From: Apostichopus japonicus
Lineage: Eukaryota; Echinodermata; Holothuroidea; Aspidochirotida; Stichopodidae
Length of the DNA stretch: 64,000 nt
Assembly: GCF_037975245.1 (NCBI RefSeq)
Contig: NC_092562.1
Location: forward strand, 6,120,001 to 6,184,000
Direction: 5' to 3'
The notes under the pieces were generated by a model. That model worked only from the letters and a program-made list of their open reading frames with translations. It had not been told where the DNA came from and searched no databases. A program made the translations under genes and the position numbers. Shown here piece by piece: positions 27,013 to 38,584 of the stretch; within the stretch, counting starts at the first letter, position 1, and every line of letters begins with the position of its first letter.

Positions 27013-27972
27013 GTATAAAGATAGATGGGAGGGTATGTAAAGGAGGGAACTTGTGACATAATTATAACCGGGGTCCAACCTGACTCTTGATGCCTCTGGA
27101 TGTGTCGTTCAATCCGACATGTCAGTGGCCACCTTACCCACAGTTAGCTTGAAGTATTTCATCTTGAGACTGAAAATGGTGTAGTACTTGCAAACTGTGT
27201 TCTTCCTAATCAAAGAGGTACTGTATTTTGTTCCTCAGAACTGAAGACTTACTGTACGTAAGGGAAATGATCACATCTGGAGGTGTGTGGTTTCTCTGCA
27301 TTTGGCTGACAATGTAGATAGGAAAATGGCCGAGCTAAATCGTGCATTACAACAAATGGTACTGACGAGTGTTTCATAACGGCTATTAATGCTACATTCC
27401 TACCAACTTAATCAACTAAATTCCTGTTAGGTGGTATTGGATCACTGCATTTGAGGTTAATATGTTATTTCAAGCACACAAGAGGTGTTGGCAGGTCCTT
27501 GGTTTACTCGCGGACATCAAGATGTAGACAAAATTTTAAAGCAATTGACTGTTGGTTAGAAGGTTTACTTGTTAGCAGGTTGTCTATTTTCTATGAAACT
27601 AACTTTAATCCGCACAGGATATCCTCCTGATTAGCTTCTGTTGAAAACGTTATCTACTTAAATTTGCATATCTCTACTATGTACAGTACTTCTTTGTGGA
27701 ATGTATACTTGTTTTGCATAGTAATAGGAACTTGGACACTGCTTTTTATTGATTTCTTGCCAAAGGCAAAAGGAATCTCTAGGTGATATTGTGTTGGTGT
27801 ACATGTCTGTGGTAAACTTTAGCTTTTAAACATGATATCTGATAGAGGACACCGTGGTTGAGCTTTCTTCTTGGTATGTACTATAGGTTCACGGTGCAAG
27901 ACTCAAATTGGATTTAATGGCGGTCGAAGGACATTTAGGGTCAACAGCTCAGTTACATTCTGAAAATCTTGT
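27013..27972. other. gene-free sequence
   Basis: AT-rich and without a recognisable exon. The short frame from the ATG at about 27329 closes after 17 codons and cannot join the BAG1 exon in phase. Confidence 0.4.
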
Positions 27973-28345
27973 AAACAACTCCAAAACTAAAACATAAATG
28001 AAATGCATACTCTATATTTAGATTAACCTTTGTGAGTACAAGTACCATATTGTTTGCAGAGCAGTCAGAGGTCATTCGAGGTCAACACAGGTCAAAGCTT
28101 AGTCTGAAAACTGCATTTATGATTACTTGCGTTAATCTGTACCTTAATCGATTCCATAAACAACTCCAAAAGTAAAACATGAATGAACTTCATACTCTAT
28201 ATTTAGATCCACCTTTGTGAGTACAAGTACCATATATGTTTGCAGAGCAGTCAGAGGTCATTTGAGGTCAACACAGGTCAAAGCTTAGTCTGAAAACTGC
28301 ATTTATGATTACTTGCTTTAATCTGTACCTTAATCGATACCATAA
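27973..28345. repeat. 185-bp tandem duplication with AGGTCA words
   Basis: Copy 1 is about 27973-28157 and copy 2 about 28158-28345, with more than 90% identity by eye. Both include GCAGAGCAGTCAGAGGTCAT, GAGGTCAACACAGGTCAAAG and TGATTACTTGC. Each copy therefore carries three AGGTCA nuclear-receptor half-site-like words in about 25 bp. A more degenerate relative precedes copy 1 near 27915-27965. Confidence 0.85.
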
Positions 28346-28417
28346 CCCTGTTGGTTCTACTGTACAGGCCATAAAGTATGAAACCCTAGTTATGTAAATT
28401 ATAACCTAAAAGCTAAA

Positions 28418-28669
28418 TCATGAACTTCTGACGTACACTAGATCGAGATGAGTTTGCAGTCTCTTAAAGGTCTGCTGTATAGACCCCAACTGTAGCACGT
28501 TATCATGGAAAAGTTTCTTGAGATTACGTAATCGACCTGCCTTGGTCGTAAGATGACCTCTTTTTTCCAATATGTCTGCAACTCCTGCCACATACATTTT
28601 CTTGTAGGAGGGTCTTTGTGTGAACGCTGTATCATTAACTACACTGTAGACATGAACATATTTCCACAC
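28418..28669 (-). CDS. unrecognised 83-codon frame with coding-like composition
   Basis: The minus-strand frame ends at 28418 and is open to 28669. It has no ATG at its upstream end; an internal ATG falls at the KKMYVAGVADI segment. The translation is balanced and basic, with segments YKKMYVAGVADILEKRGH, LRNLKKLFHDNVLQLG and TFKRLQTHLDL that would form amphipathic helices. This is unlike the low-complexity chance frames elsewhere. A CTACAG acceptor-like word precedes it on the minus strand, so it could be a terminal exon of an unknown gene or a fossil fragment. I do not recognise the family. Confidence 0.35.
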   Translation of the reverse strand: MWKYVHVYSVVNDTAFTQRPSYKKMYVAGVADILEKRGHLTTKAGRLRNLKKLFHDNVLQLGSIQQTFKRLQTHLDLVYVRSS

Positions 28670-28960
28670 AGTGTTTACACAAAGAGCCTCATGGTGTTAA
28701 GAAGCTATGTAGGCTATATTGTAGTACCTTGAGGTGGATTACTTAATCACAAAACTCTCCTAGCTAAAGCGTGCTATAATTGCAGCCAATAAAGCAGATC
28801 TTTAAGTTGTGAACAATGATCAAATCTCAAAAATGTTGTATGCATTGAGTAGTTGGTGAGCTATTAGCTGTTCTCACATACAATATGACAAGGCAATGAT
28901 CAGTATAAAGCCTGTTGGCTTTCAGGTTTAATATAGATCTCTTATTGTTTACCCAAACAG

Positions 28961-29086
28961 GTCCACAAAGGTACAACCTTCAAGTGAGTGCGTCAGAGAG
29001 TAAAGACGTTTGCGTGTCTGACTTGAAAGAGACGGCTTATCAAGTACTTGGTATCCCTCCAGAAAATCAAAAGATTATTCATAAAG
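28961..29086 (+). CDS. bag1: BAG1-like co-chaperone, exon with first half of ubiquitin-like domain
   Basis: BAG1 proteins bind the HSP70 ATPase domain through a C-terminal BAG domain, promote nucleotide exchange and link HSP70 to the proteasome through an internal ubiquitin-like domain. This 126-nt exon starts after a good acceptor (TTTACCCAAACAG) in phase 1 and ends at AAAG|GTATGA in phase 1. It encodes PQRYNLQVSASE, VSDLKETAYQVLGIP and ENQKIIHK, matching the beta-strand, helix and [LI]I[FH]KG turn of the BAG1 ubiquitin-like fold. The preceding exon (start codon and the first few residues) was not found. Confidence 0.85.
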
Positions 29087-31826
29087 GTATGATGTCACTC
29101 AATCTCTCTGCTGTTAACAGATCTCATAAACTTTCAACAAACCTTAAAGTGGTCATGTCTTCCTGATTTTTAACATGATATCAAGATGTGGTTTCTGACC
29201 GGCTACATTTTTGGCAGAGAAAATGTGGAACATTTGTTCTTCTGAAGAAGTCAACTCGGAGTTCCTCTTGTTGAGGTCGTAACAGGACTTGAGTACAGCA
29301 TCACGTTAGTAAGTCACCATTAAGCATTGTTTGAATAGAGCAATATCATCTGGAAAAGATACTTTAGTTGCTTTCTTTGGTATAAATCATGCAAAACATT
29401 TATGAGTTATCTCATAACTGTGATAAACCTTATAACTCACCAGCAAGAAGTATGATGTGGTCAAACAGAACAGTCAGGCACTGATTCATTTCATTTAATG
29501 TGGCACTTTCTAGGCCTACCGTTCTGTATCTGTTCATTAGTGTGAAACCATGCAATGTTTTTAAGTGAGTAGTTGGGCCTAGATTTTTCACCGTAATATT
29601 TATAAAAATAAGAGGAAGAAATACAGGTCTATAAAGAGCAATTTTAGTCTATGTTAATAATCACCTGCCACGGCATTCACTTCAACTTTGGTTCTGAAAA
29701 AGGCTTCAAAGAGAGTACACAGGATAATTACTGGTTTTACTTCACTACGTGATGGACACAGCATCTTTCAAGCAGTTATTCCTTATATGATCCTAAATCT
29801 CTTAATTGTCAACTATCTTTGCTGAGTTACATGTCCAGAAACAGTTGTAGTCAGGATACAACATCATGTTAGGCTCCAAACCTATCCCTGATGCACATCC
29901 TTTACAAGAATATCCCATAGCATATATTTTCCTCTGGCATTCATTAGGTTCTCTGAGCTAAGTTTTGCAAAGAACTCGAATTGTTTCCTTCAAGTACTGT
30001 ACAGTATGTTGTCAGATCTGATGGTTGATGTAAGATACTGTTTGTGAACACCCCACCCCCAGTGATTTGATCTTATTGTTTTTCTTCTCTTTTCAAATTT
30101 TTCAAACCGATATAATATTTCTTTGTTAAAAATTAAGTGAGGAGTTAAACATCATGTCAGAATTAAATCAATAATATTTTTAAACAGTGATATTAAGCAC
30201 CTGTCGTCCACAAGCCATTAACAAAGTAAATATCACTGCTACACGATCTGCTAGCCAGCAGCTGGATGAATACCTGTATGTCATTCTGGGTTCATCAACT
30301 GTGGCCCCGTTTCTGTTGGGTTGCTCTCATGTTCAGTTCCATTCTATAATATCCAGAGAGCTGTGTTTGCAATGCATCTTTGAACAATCTAACAATGCAG
30401 TATTGGTTCTGCTTTAAATAATATTACCAAAAATATTGATTTAATTTTTGTCAATGTCATTGTTCAATTGACAAAGGAGCGACATCTTCTTAGCATCGGG
30501 TTGAAGTTGTCAAACAGTTCCTACTGTATATTGTATTTTTTGCAGATATTGATTATATTGTTATGCTTTGTATCATAATGAAGGATAGAGTGAACCTTGA
30601 AGCAAACAGGTGTGATGTCATAGTTGCAAACTGATAACTGTGAAATGTGTTGCATTATGTTTCCCTTTAAATATTGTTTTAACCTTGAATTTTCCACAAA
30701 TTCTTATCTTAGGGGAATGTTTAAGTTTTAAAACAATATACAGGTACAGTATATGCAAATGACTGTTATAGTACTGTAGTGTATTCACACAGTATGCTCA
30801 ACATTGCAATCTAATTCTGAAGGAGAAAATTGGATGTAAATTTGCAAAAGAGTAGAAGGCAGTAAAACAGTGTTCTTCTAGAACAGACAAAATGTGTCCA
30901 ACTCATATTTTATCTCAACACATTATAATACTTTCAAAAGAATATATGTACTTCTTTCATTAGCCAAAGTAACTTTTTGACTGGAATTATCCTTTTAATG
31001 ACCAAACTGGCACATTTACCAATGGGAGATAATTTCACCCATTTTCTGGCACAAAGGTAATATATACCATACAGTAGTTAATTGTAATTGAGAGGCAAAT
31101 ACAAAGACCTTTTGTTTCTAATAAATTACAAACTGCACATATTTTTGTCTTTTGTGGCAGAAACTGAGCACTAAAGTTAGCATGTAAAATTACAGTATCG
31201 GAGTCAATGTGATGGACGTTGTGATTCAAATCCATCTTGAGGAAAGAAAAAAACATTTGATACAAACAAGATTAAATGAGTTTGTAGTGTATCACATGTC
31301 ATTATGCAAGTGATACTGTAGACTTTTGTAGTGTTCGAGACTGCCTGGGGTGTGTGTGGGGGGGGGGAGGGGCTTTGGGGGAGGGACTAATAGGTCATAA
31401 TACAGAGTCATCGGCCTAATAGCAATAAAATATCTAGTAGAATATGAAGTAAATTCAGCTTACACAGAAAGCCATTGTCTTTGACTGTCATGTTACATTC
31501 GTTACTCAGACGCAGCACTTAGATGAGTGTTTACCTTTCCAGTCATGGCTCGTATTATGGTTAACTTTTAATAAAAACCAGCTGCACGCTGTCAAACAAA
31601 CAACGATTGAATATTAACCCTACTCTGTGGCACTCTACCTAATTTTGCTCTGATCTAATTTGCTCTGTATTTATATTCTGTCAAATTTTGATAATAATTT
31701 TCACAATCATGTAAATGTTTGATATCTTTGGACATTTATCTACTTCATTTCCTATTTTGAATATTTATTTTGGTATTTGAGTTTTATTTATTTTCCCTCT
31801 CGCTTTTGTTGTTGTTGTTATAACAG
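29087..31826 (+). other. bag1: BAG1-like gene intron
   Basis: A 2.7-kb GT-AG intron, phase 1 at both sides. AT-rich with a few short frames and a G10-type run in the downstream region near 31360-31369. No nested gene or recognised element. Confidence 0.75.
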
Positions 31827-31909
31827 GAAAGCAGTTGTCGGATCCCAAGAGGCCTTTGTATGCGTATGGAGTAACCAGTGGTAGCAGGCTTATGGTGATG
31901 GGGAGTAAA
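31827..31909 (+). CDS. bag1: BAG1-like co-chaperone, exon with second half of ubiquitin-like domain
   Basis: An 83-nt exon between TTGTTATAACAG and AAA|GTAAGC. The split glycine codon (G|GA) joins in frame with the previous exon. It encodes KQLSDPKRPLYAYGV and GSRLMVMGSK, the second loop and last beta-strand of the ubiquitin-like domain (compare the family pattern KG..L.....L...G...G.R.M..G.K). Ends in phase 0. Confidence 0.88.
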
Positions 31910-33183
31910 GTAAGCTTATCTGGATTTATGGTAACATTTTAAGCGTTAGGGTAGGATTTTGCCAGTCATTCCCATGAACAACTGGGGATGATGTTTGTTG
32001 AGGTTTTCTGAAGGTGGAAGTTTTCATCTAAGAAGGATCATGTGGAATGTTCTAGGACATACATACAAGCACGCACACACACACGCACGCATGTCTGTTT
32101 TACATTCAGACCGAGGACCCCATTGTATTTTCCATTGTTCAAATCCACGTACCCTAACCTTAACAATACCCCATACAATAGAATTCTTCCGAGGACGTGG
32201 TGATTCTTTAGAAATCACAACCGAGGACCTGGAATTCTTTTGTTCAAGTCCTCGGTCAGAATACAAAACTAACGCACACACACATACATACATGTGGCTG
32301 CATAGTTTTGTAATAGATTATAATTATTACCTGGATGATTGAGTAGTTCAGGGTTCTAGATAAAGTGCAGTTGGGCAAATAAAGTGCCTTAGAAAGTGCT
32401 TTAGAAAACATAAGTTAAGGAGTGTATAACAATCAAACTTCAAGTATAAAATATCCTTTACTCGATATTTGCAAAAGAAATTCATATATTATTTATAAAC
32501 ATATAGTTAAAGGGATCAACTCATGGTATTATCATGATATCGAGTTTGCCATTCAACTAGAGATGGCCTATAGGACAGCGCCCTCAGTTGATTTCTATAG
32601 GAACTGGAGAGCCCCAACTATCTATGTTTTACACTGTTTTTTGCCAAAGGATAAAAATTTGTGTTCGAAAAATTTAAGACCTTAACAGTGGAATTTGATA
32701 TCACCAGCTTTACTGAACTGAGTGCAATTTGCAGATTTGAGGATGAAGAACTGCCAGAATTGATTTTACTTTTGACAAGATAGGTAAATACTATCTTGTC
32801 TGAGCTCTGGTCTTGTAAACAGACTGGTTGTTAGGTTTCCATGTCCAGAAATATGTGGTAATCGCAAGCCCCTTGGACCACCACTACTGTACAAGTAATC
32901 CCATCGTAATCATCTCTCTTGTTATGTGGAATGGTGTTTGTAGAACATTGGAGTTAGAGGGAAGGCTCTATATACTCATGATCGTTTTTAGAAAACCTCA
33001 TCACACTGTCATTTTTATCACTCTCTAGAGATTTAGCTTGAATGGAGCTTACTGTCACAGATGTTGCCATCATTACATGAGTAAATCAAAACAAGGGGTA
33101 GGGTGGGAGGGGATGGGGGTTAGCTTTTGGTGGCATAATCTCGTCGAAAAGATGTCAATTTTTTTCCGTTTTCTGTACCTCAG
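31910..33183 (+). other. bag1: BAG1-like gene intron
   Basis: A GT-AG intron of about 1.3 kb. Contains interrupted CA dinucleotide runs near 32070-32090 and 32270-32285. The last ~160 bp (from 33021) resembles a repeat copied in the next intron. Confidence 0.75.
33021..33183 (+). repeat. copy A of an intronic CTCTCTAGAGATT repeat
   Basis: CACTCTCTAGAGATT, GGAGCTTACTGTCACAGATG, ATTACATGAG and TACCTCAG lie in the same order as CACTCTCTAGAGATT, GGAACTTACTTTCAAAGATG, TTTTATGAG and TATCTCAG at 33577-33710. Copy A ends exactly at the acceptor of the linker exon. Confidence 0.5.
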
Positions 33184-33297
33184 AATTCACGTCCAAAGGA
33201 CCCCAGGCAACAAGAGATTGAGGCAGTTAAAAAGAACGCCGCAAAAGTCGAGCAGAAACAGAATGAGGTCGTTCAGGAATTGGAAGGAATTGAAAAG
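33184..33297 (+). CDS. bag1: BAG1-like co-chaperone, linker/helix 1 exon
   Basis: A 114-nt, 38-codon phase-0 exon between CTGTACCTCAG and AAG|GTTTAT; the donor deviates from consensus at +3 to +5. It encodes NSRPKDPRQQEIEAVKKN and a charged helix ending VVQELEGIEK. This is the start of the BAG three-helix bundle in the family (helix 1, K/E-rich). Frame and position fit the BAG1 architecture of ubiquitin-like domain, short linker and BAG domain. Confidence 0.87.
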
Positions 33298-33451
33298 GTT
33301 TATTTGATTTGGGTTTATTTTCTTTACTTTTGTTTCAGGACAAGCTTTTGTTTTGTTCAATGTTCGTTAAACTGTCAGAGTTTACTTAATTTCAGCTCAT
33401 TGAAAACTGACTGGGATATATTAAACAATGGAAAAGAACAAAGGAATTGAT

Positions 33452-33524
33452 GGCTAGAACAGGATTGTAACCGGTGACCTCTGGGTGCAAAGCCCAGCAT
33501 TCTACCAACTGAGATATCCAGCCC
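33452..33524 (-). repeat. tRNA-like head of a minus-strand SINE
   Basis: Read on the minus strand, a 73-nt tRNA-like fold starts GGGCTGGATATCTCAGTTGG (A-box-like) and has an anticodon-type stem CTGGG/CCCAG around CTTTGCA. A B-box-like GGTTACAATCC follows, and the end CTAGCC pairs with GGCTGG. The B box departs from GGTTCRANNCC and the anticodon loop is irregular, so it is a SINE head or tRNA pseudogene. A related diverged copy lies at about 59560-59605. Confidence 0.6.
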
Positions 33525-33576
33525 TATGTTGGTGGCGACCCCTATTTAGCTATTTCTTTGCTGTGGGCGCTGTTTT

Positions 33577-33710
33577 CACTCTCTAGAGATTAAATCTGCG
33601 TGGAACTTACTTTCAAAGATGTATCAACCATTTTATGAGAGATAAAAATGAGAAGAAAAAGGTCACCAGTAGCAAAAGTATGAAACTTTTGAAAGCCTTG
33701 TATCTCAGGA
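33577..33710 (+). repeat. copy B of the intronic CTCTCTAGAGATT repeat
   Basis: Partner of the copy at 33021-33183. A further relative of its last part (AAAGGTCACC...TTGAAAACCTTGTATC) is seen near 47748-47813. Confidence 0.5.
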
Positions 33711-34747
33711 TCTTACTGTAGCTTGGACAAGATTTTTAATTTTTATGGAGGAATGCGTTCATGATATTGATGTGTAATAAACCGACATGTAATAATTAAA
33801 TGTGTCATAATCAATAAGCTGACAAACTGCATTTCTATGAAATTTTAATGTCCTTTGCCAAAGTCATTACCTAAACCCTGCCTCAGGAAATTCAGCTCTT
33901 CTATTAAAGCAGCATTTTGCGTCCTTTTCTATGGTTTTTCTCAACCTCACTGACTCCACTATGCCGTAACGACATACATAACTAGCTTACTGTATCTATT
34001 CAAATCTTACTTCAAATGGGGGCATAAAAGTCCAACAATTTAAAACTTTCAACTTTGTTTTTTCTTGAAGATATTTTACGTTGGGATTCAATAAACCTCG
34101 CCCATAATATGAATATTTAAAAGCTACGAACGTCAATGGCCAATACGTAATACAGCACCATGCTTGATTTGTGTAGATTGTCTATGGCAGTTGTACCATG
34201 GAGCTCTTAGAGTCCAGCTAGCTAGTTGTACCAAGTTACCAACTCAACTTTTTGAATCTATTTTTAGCAACAGCTCATAACTAAACCTGCAACGCTGATT
34301 GGTTGAATTCAAACTAGTAGGTTGGGGGAACTGTATGCGATTAATATGAAATGTGTAATTTGTCGGAGGACACTTTTCTCATTATCTGCAAATGTCCTTA
34401 ATTACTCGCCAATTAACGCTTTTGGCAGTGAAAAAACTTGGCTAATATCTTAGTTTGCTGTTTTGTGATTGATATATGTAAAAACCTTGATGGACTTGTC
34501 AAAAAAGTGGAAAACGGCGACAAAACTCAAAATGCTGCTTTAAAACGGCACGTTATCACTTGTAACATTGTCGTTATGATTTTGCTTCCCTATTCTGTGG
34601 TTTTGAAGGAGAGGGTGCATGGGGATATATGTATTTGCAGAAGGAATTAGTGTTCATTATTAAAGTAGTATTGAGACAGTTGGTGAGATTGCAGACATTT
34701 TACTTTAACATAAACTTTTTGTTTTTTTTTCTTCTTTCTTTTTCTAG

Positions 34748-34855
34748 GGCTTCCTAGAAAGTGCTCTTGTTCAAGAAGCACTTCAGAAATTGGAAAGGAG
34801 ATTAGCATCTTGCAGTGAGGAATTCTTGAAACTACTGGAGTCGCTGGATTCTTTG
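34748..34855 (+). CDS. bag1: BAG1-like co-chaperone, BAG domain helices 1-2 exon
   Basis: A 108-nt, 36-codon phase-0 exon between TTTCTAG and TTG|GTAAGT. It begins GFLESALVQEAL and continues KLERRL and EEFLKLLESLDSL. The family pattern is GFL....Q.E.L.KLDR.....E...K.LE.ID.L, so the match to the BAG1 BAG domain is direct, including the GFL at an exon start. This part contributes to the HSP70 ATPase-binding surface. Confidence 0.92.
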
Positions 34856-37800
34856 GTAAGTATCTTAGAAATAGATAGGTTCAGGACAGGAGCTGTTTGG
34901 ACAAGAATAAGAAGTGCACCGCCCAGCTAGACAACAAGTGTTTCCAAGGGGTGGTGACGGGGTGGGGAAAGGAGTTGACTTGAGGGGAAAGATTTGGTGT
35001 CTTATTGAATACACAGAGGTGCAGCTGAAATAACCTCAATTCTCACCTAATCTTTTCCCTCTTCTCCTGCCCCCCCCCCCCCGGGCCGATATACATTTAC
35101 AGTACCGAGTTCAAGGCTCACATCCTATCATGCAGGAGGGCTAATGATGAAAGCAGCGCATGTACACAATAGTATATTGTGTTTGTTGGTTAGGCTTTTG
35201 CTAATCACATGGTCATGTTCAATACATTCTTAGTTCCTGACATCTTTAGTGACCAGGTCGGTACAAGATGTGACAGTTAGATGTCCCTTTTCACCTTCCG
35301 AATGTTACGCAGTATTATGGTTGTGCTGAATTTTTGAACTATCTGGAATGTGAAATATTGCAGTTTTTTTGGCCATGACAAAATCTAGGTAACATAAAAT
35401 TGTTATATATCCTAAAAAATAATTCACAGCATTTTTCATAAGGACTGGATATTTCAAACTGACAATTGGTATGTGTTAAAACATCAGGTGAACTGATAGA
35501 TAATAGTACTCAACTGGATTTTAATCATTTTAACTTTTTTTGTGAAAATAGTACTTTGAAATTTGACATTTGAATGGATGTAAATTATTAATTCAATCCA
35601 ATAGGAAGTAGTTTTCTCAATATATTATACGAAGAGTCATGTAAATAAGTAACAAAAACCTAAACATCTTTATTTCTTTTCCTGAAGTTTGCCACATCAG
35701 TGCTTAAAAGTGGAAATTTCGTCAGAGCTTTTGGCTGATAGTAGTATTGGTATTCGGTGAAGTTAATGTATCATGTCTTGATGTGATCCATCTTTGATTT
35801 GACTCCCTCAAGATGTATCTCAGTGTCTGGCCACGCCAGCCTCTTCGAAGTTGCCTCATAGCTCTGGTAGCATTAGTACAGTATCTGGCGTAGATGTCTT
35901 TTGTGCTGTGACCAGAGACTTTTAACACCACAGTATCAGAAAGGAACCCTTGTACTTGTAGTTCAAACTTGTAACTTGTCCAAAGTTGATGCCATATCCC
36001 TGAAAAATGTCATGATAGATTATGATTGTAATAAATCGTGTTGTATCTGCAAAGGTTGTGAGGCACAGGAGAGGGGAGGAGAAGAAAAAAAAAGCACTGT
36101 AAATAAGGTAACAGCCTTAAATCCTAAAGTAGACTGACCTTTTGAAGTGTGAACATGTCTAGAAGTGAACAGATTTATATTTATGGACATAAAAAAATGG
36201 AACAAATATATTCTCTAGAACGAATGTTTGCAGCGAAGTGTTTGCATTCATCAAGACCTATTTTACTGTCTTCTCTCTTTCATAAATGCTTTCTTTTTTA
36301 AAAACAATAAAATACTTTTCGAAAAAGAAATGATTGTGAATGGTTGTAAAAAGAAGGAAACTATAAAAGAAAAATAAAAAATTGCAAAGCAAACAGAAAT
36401 GGGAGTCAATTTTGTGACATGCATTGCAGTCGGTTATAGCTAGACTAATGTATAGATTATCCATCTCAGTATTTAATGGTTATCCCATTAACGGCAATCA
36501 TAAAACCAATGTTTGACCTTTCAAGACTCAGCTTTATTGAAAGAAGTTACCAGATAGGTCCGATACATGCCCTGGTGGCTGATAATTAGGGTAATCAAGA
36601 TTTGATTGATAGACTCCCAAATTCTGAATGACTAGTCCCAGGTACATTATGAGGATTTAACTACTTTGGAATGATTCCTTATCCTTGAGTTGTACGGTAG
36701 ATAACTGTGGCAAAGGTTGATAACATGGAAGGTTGTATATGTCACTACCAGGGTTTTATTAGTAAAGGAAGCTGCTATGCAAAATTGGAGGAGACATTAC
36801 TACACAAGTGTGAAGATGAACACATTAGCAGGTCTGGTCAAGGAACCCCTATTTTGAGAATAATTTATATTCTGGCATCTTAGAAAGTAGTCAAGGCAGA
36901 TTCAAATGTGGATGAAATAAATATGCAGTGGTTTGGTTCGGAAGAAATGAACACTAGCATTGGCTATCGCCATTTCTTCATGTTAATAGTCAAAAAGTTC
37001 AGTTGCTCGAAAAAATTTATTTATTGGTTATTTTAAGAGTAAAATTTTACTTACAAACTTAATTCCTCAAGAACTGAAAGCAATGAACATTAAAATGCCA
37101 ATTCTTCAGTTGGAGAGCAATCTAACTTCTAATTGTACACGTTTGGTTTCCTTTGGTATATGTAAATAATAATTGGAAGAAAGTTTAGAGGGAGGGGAGC
37201 TGGCACGGTTCCCCTCCCTCCCCCCCCCCTCGATTTATATTTCAGCTGTTCAGTGAAACCTCATTCTGTTCTTAGTATGGCTAATGAGGAAAACCTTCCA
37301 CACCATGCTAGGAAACCAGTATCCTATCAAATATCATATATATCATGGCTAATTATTTATTTATTTATGGACTTGCAAGGTATCCAAATGAAACATTAAG
37401 ACATGACATGCAATTTCACGGTTTGATTTAACAGTAATAACTCATAATAGGGTGCATCAAAAAATAATTGCAAGCACATATATCTCTCAGCTTGATTGAT
37501 GAATAGCCAGTTTCAAGCAAATATTAAATGGCTTGATCAGTGTGATGCAAGGCTATCCCCCCCCCCCCCACCACCACCTTTCATCGTTTAGTTTGGGGTG
37601 AAATAGTTCTGTCGGGGAAAGATAAGACCACTGTTAGGGGTGCACACCACATGACACAACCTAACATTTAGACCCAATTTTTCGTTGACATATGCCTTAG
37701 AGTGCATCATTTGTAGCCTAATTTGCTTTCTTTTTTTATATTTGGGTTGACCCCCAGATCCCCTACATGGGATCAGCTTCAATGTCCCTGGCAGAGCCAC

Positions 37801-38584
37801 ATCCCTCTTTGTTTTACAAACTCCTTAATGTGGATCTGGCCCTTCCATTAAAGGTTCATGCCTAACCTTAGTCAGTTGAGAGAATTTTAGAATACTCCAC
37901 CACCTTTGAAATCCTGTGCACACCTCTGCAAAGCTATAACTGAATGTAACCTACAGCTTTGAAAAGGTGTCTGGAGCAATCAGTTAGCCCTGTTTGTGTC
38001 CTTTGCAGTTGAAAACAGTTGTTGCACCTGGTAAAATTATCAAACATAAAGGAATGTGTGCAAGCCATTAAGGTCTTGAAATGTCATTGCATCAACTCCA
38101 TTTGAGACTACTCTAAAAGCTGAGATGTTTAGTTGCAAGGAGGAAGTTATTTTTTCAATGTTCTACCTCTAGATGGTTGCTAGGGTTATTTTGTCCCTTT
38201 GACATGAAAAGTGGTGGCCAATTGGCTAAGGCGTCGGACTCGTGATTCAAGGATTGCTGGTTCGATTCCTGCCTTTAGTTCATTACGTTGTGTCCTTGGG
38301 CAAGATGCTTTATCTCACTTGCCTCTCTCCACCCAGGGGTTAAATGGGTACCTGTGAGGTAACTTGTCATTGGGCGCAGTATATAACTGCTGCCGACTGG
38401 AGGGTTGGTCTCTGGGACAGGTTATCATTGACCAGGGGTAATATAACGTCTAATATAAGGCTTTGAGACCTATCGCTGGTATAAAGCGCTATATAAAAAT
38501 TAAAAAGAGCAAAACAAGTAGGAGTTGTTGGAGGTCATCTGCTCTAACGGTTGTATTTCTCGGTCTCTCTTCCAAATCTTGCAG
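34856..38584 (+). other. bag1: BAG1-like gene intron
   Basis: A 3.7-kb intron with canonical GTAAGT and CTTGCAG ends. It contains C-rich runs (35071-35083, 37210-37220, 37557-37570), a SINE at its 3' end and no nested gene that I can support. Confidence 0.75.
38211..38507 (+). repeat. tRNA-derived SINE in the last BAG1 intron
   Basis: The head has an A box (GTGGCCAATTGGCTAAGGCG-type, 38214 on) and a perfect B box GGTTCGATTCC (38259-38269). The body carries conserved SINE words (GGGCAAGATGCTTTATCTCA, GGGGTTAAATGGGTACCTGT). The 3' end GTATAAAGCGCTATATAAA, followed by an A-rich tail, resembles L2/CR1-mobilised SINE tails. It ends only ~78 bp before the last exon's acceptor. Confidence 0.85.

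Larger units (their letters stand above)
33298..34747 (+). other. bag1: BAG1-like gene intron containing a SINE
   Basis: A 1.45-kb GT-AG intron. It holds a minus-strand tRNA-derived SINE head near 33452-33524 and a repeat copy at about 33577-33710. The acceptor TTCTTTCTTTTTCTAG is strong. Confidence 0.75.

Noticed and set aside
27329-27382. ATGGCCGAGCTAAATCG as the BAG1 start exon
   Set aside because: The frame closes after 17 codons, and the visible GT would give phase 0, while the 28961 exon needs phase 1.
32024-32342. Overlapping 89- and 115-codon frames on both strands
   Set aside because: They lie in a BAG1 intron, overlap CA-repeat sequence and lack any recognisable motif.
33452-33524. 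Functional tRNA gene on the minus strand
   Set aside because: Stems are mostly formable, but the B box is off consensus, the anticodon loop is irregular and a related copy exists in a SINE context at 59.6 kb.
35722-35931. Arg-rich 69-codon minus-strand frame inside a BAG1 intron
   Set aside because: Some coding-like texture, but no recognisable motif, a conflicting frame alongside it, and it lies in a spliced intron.
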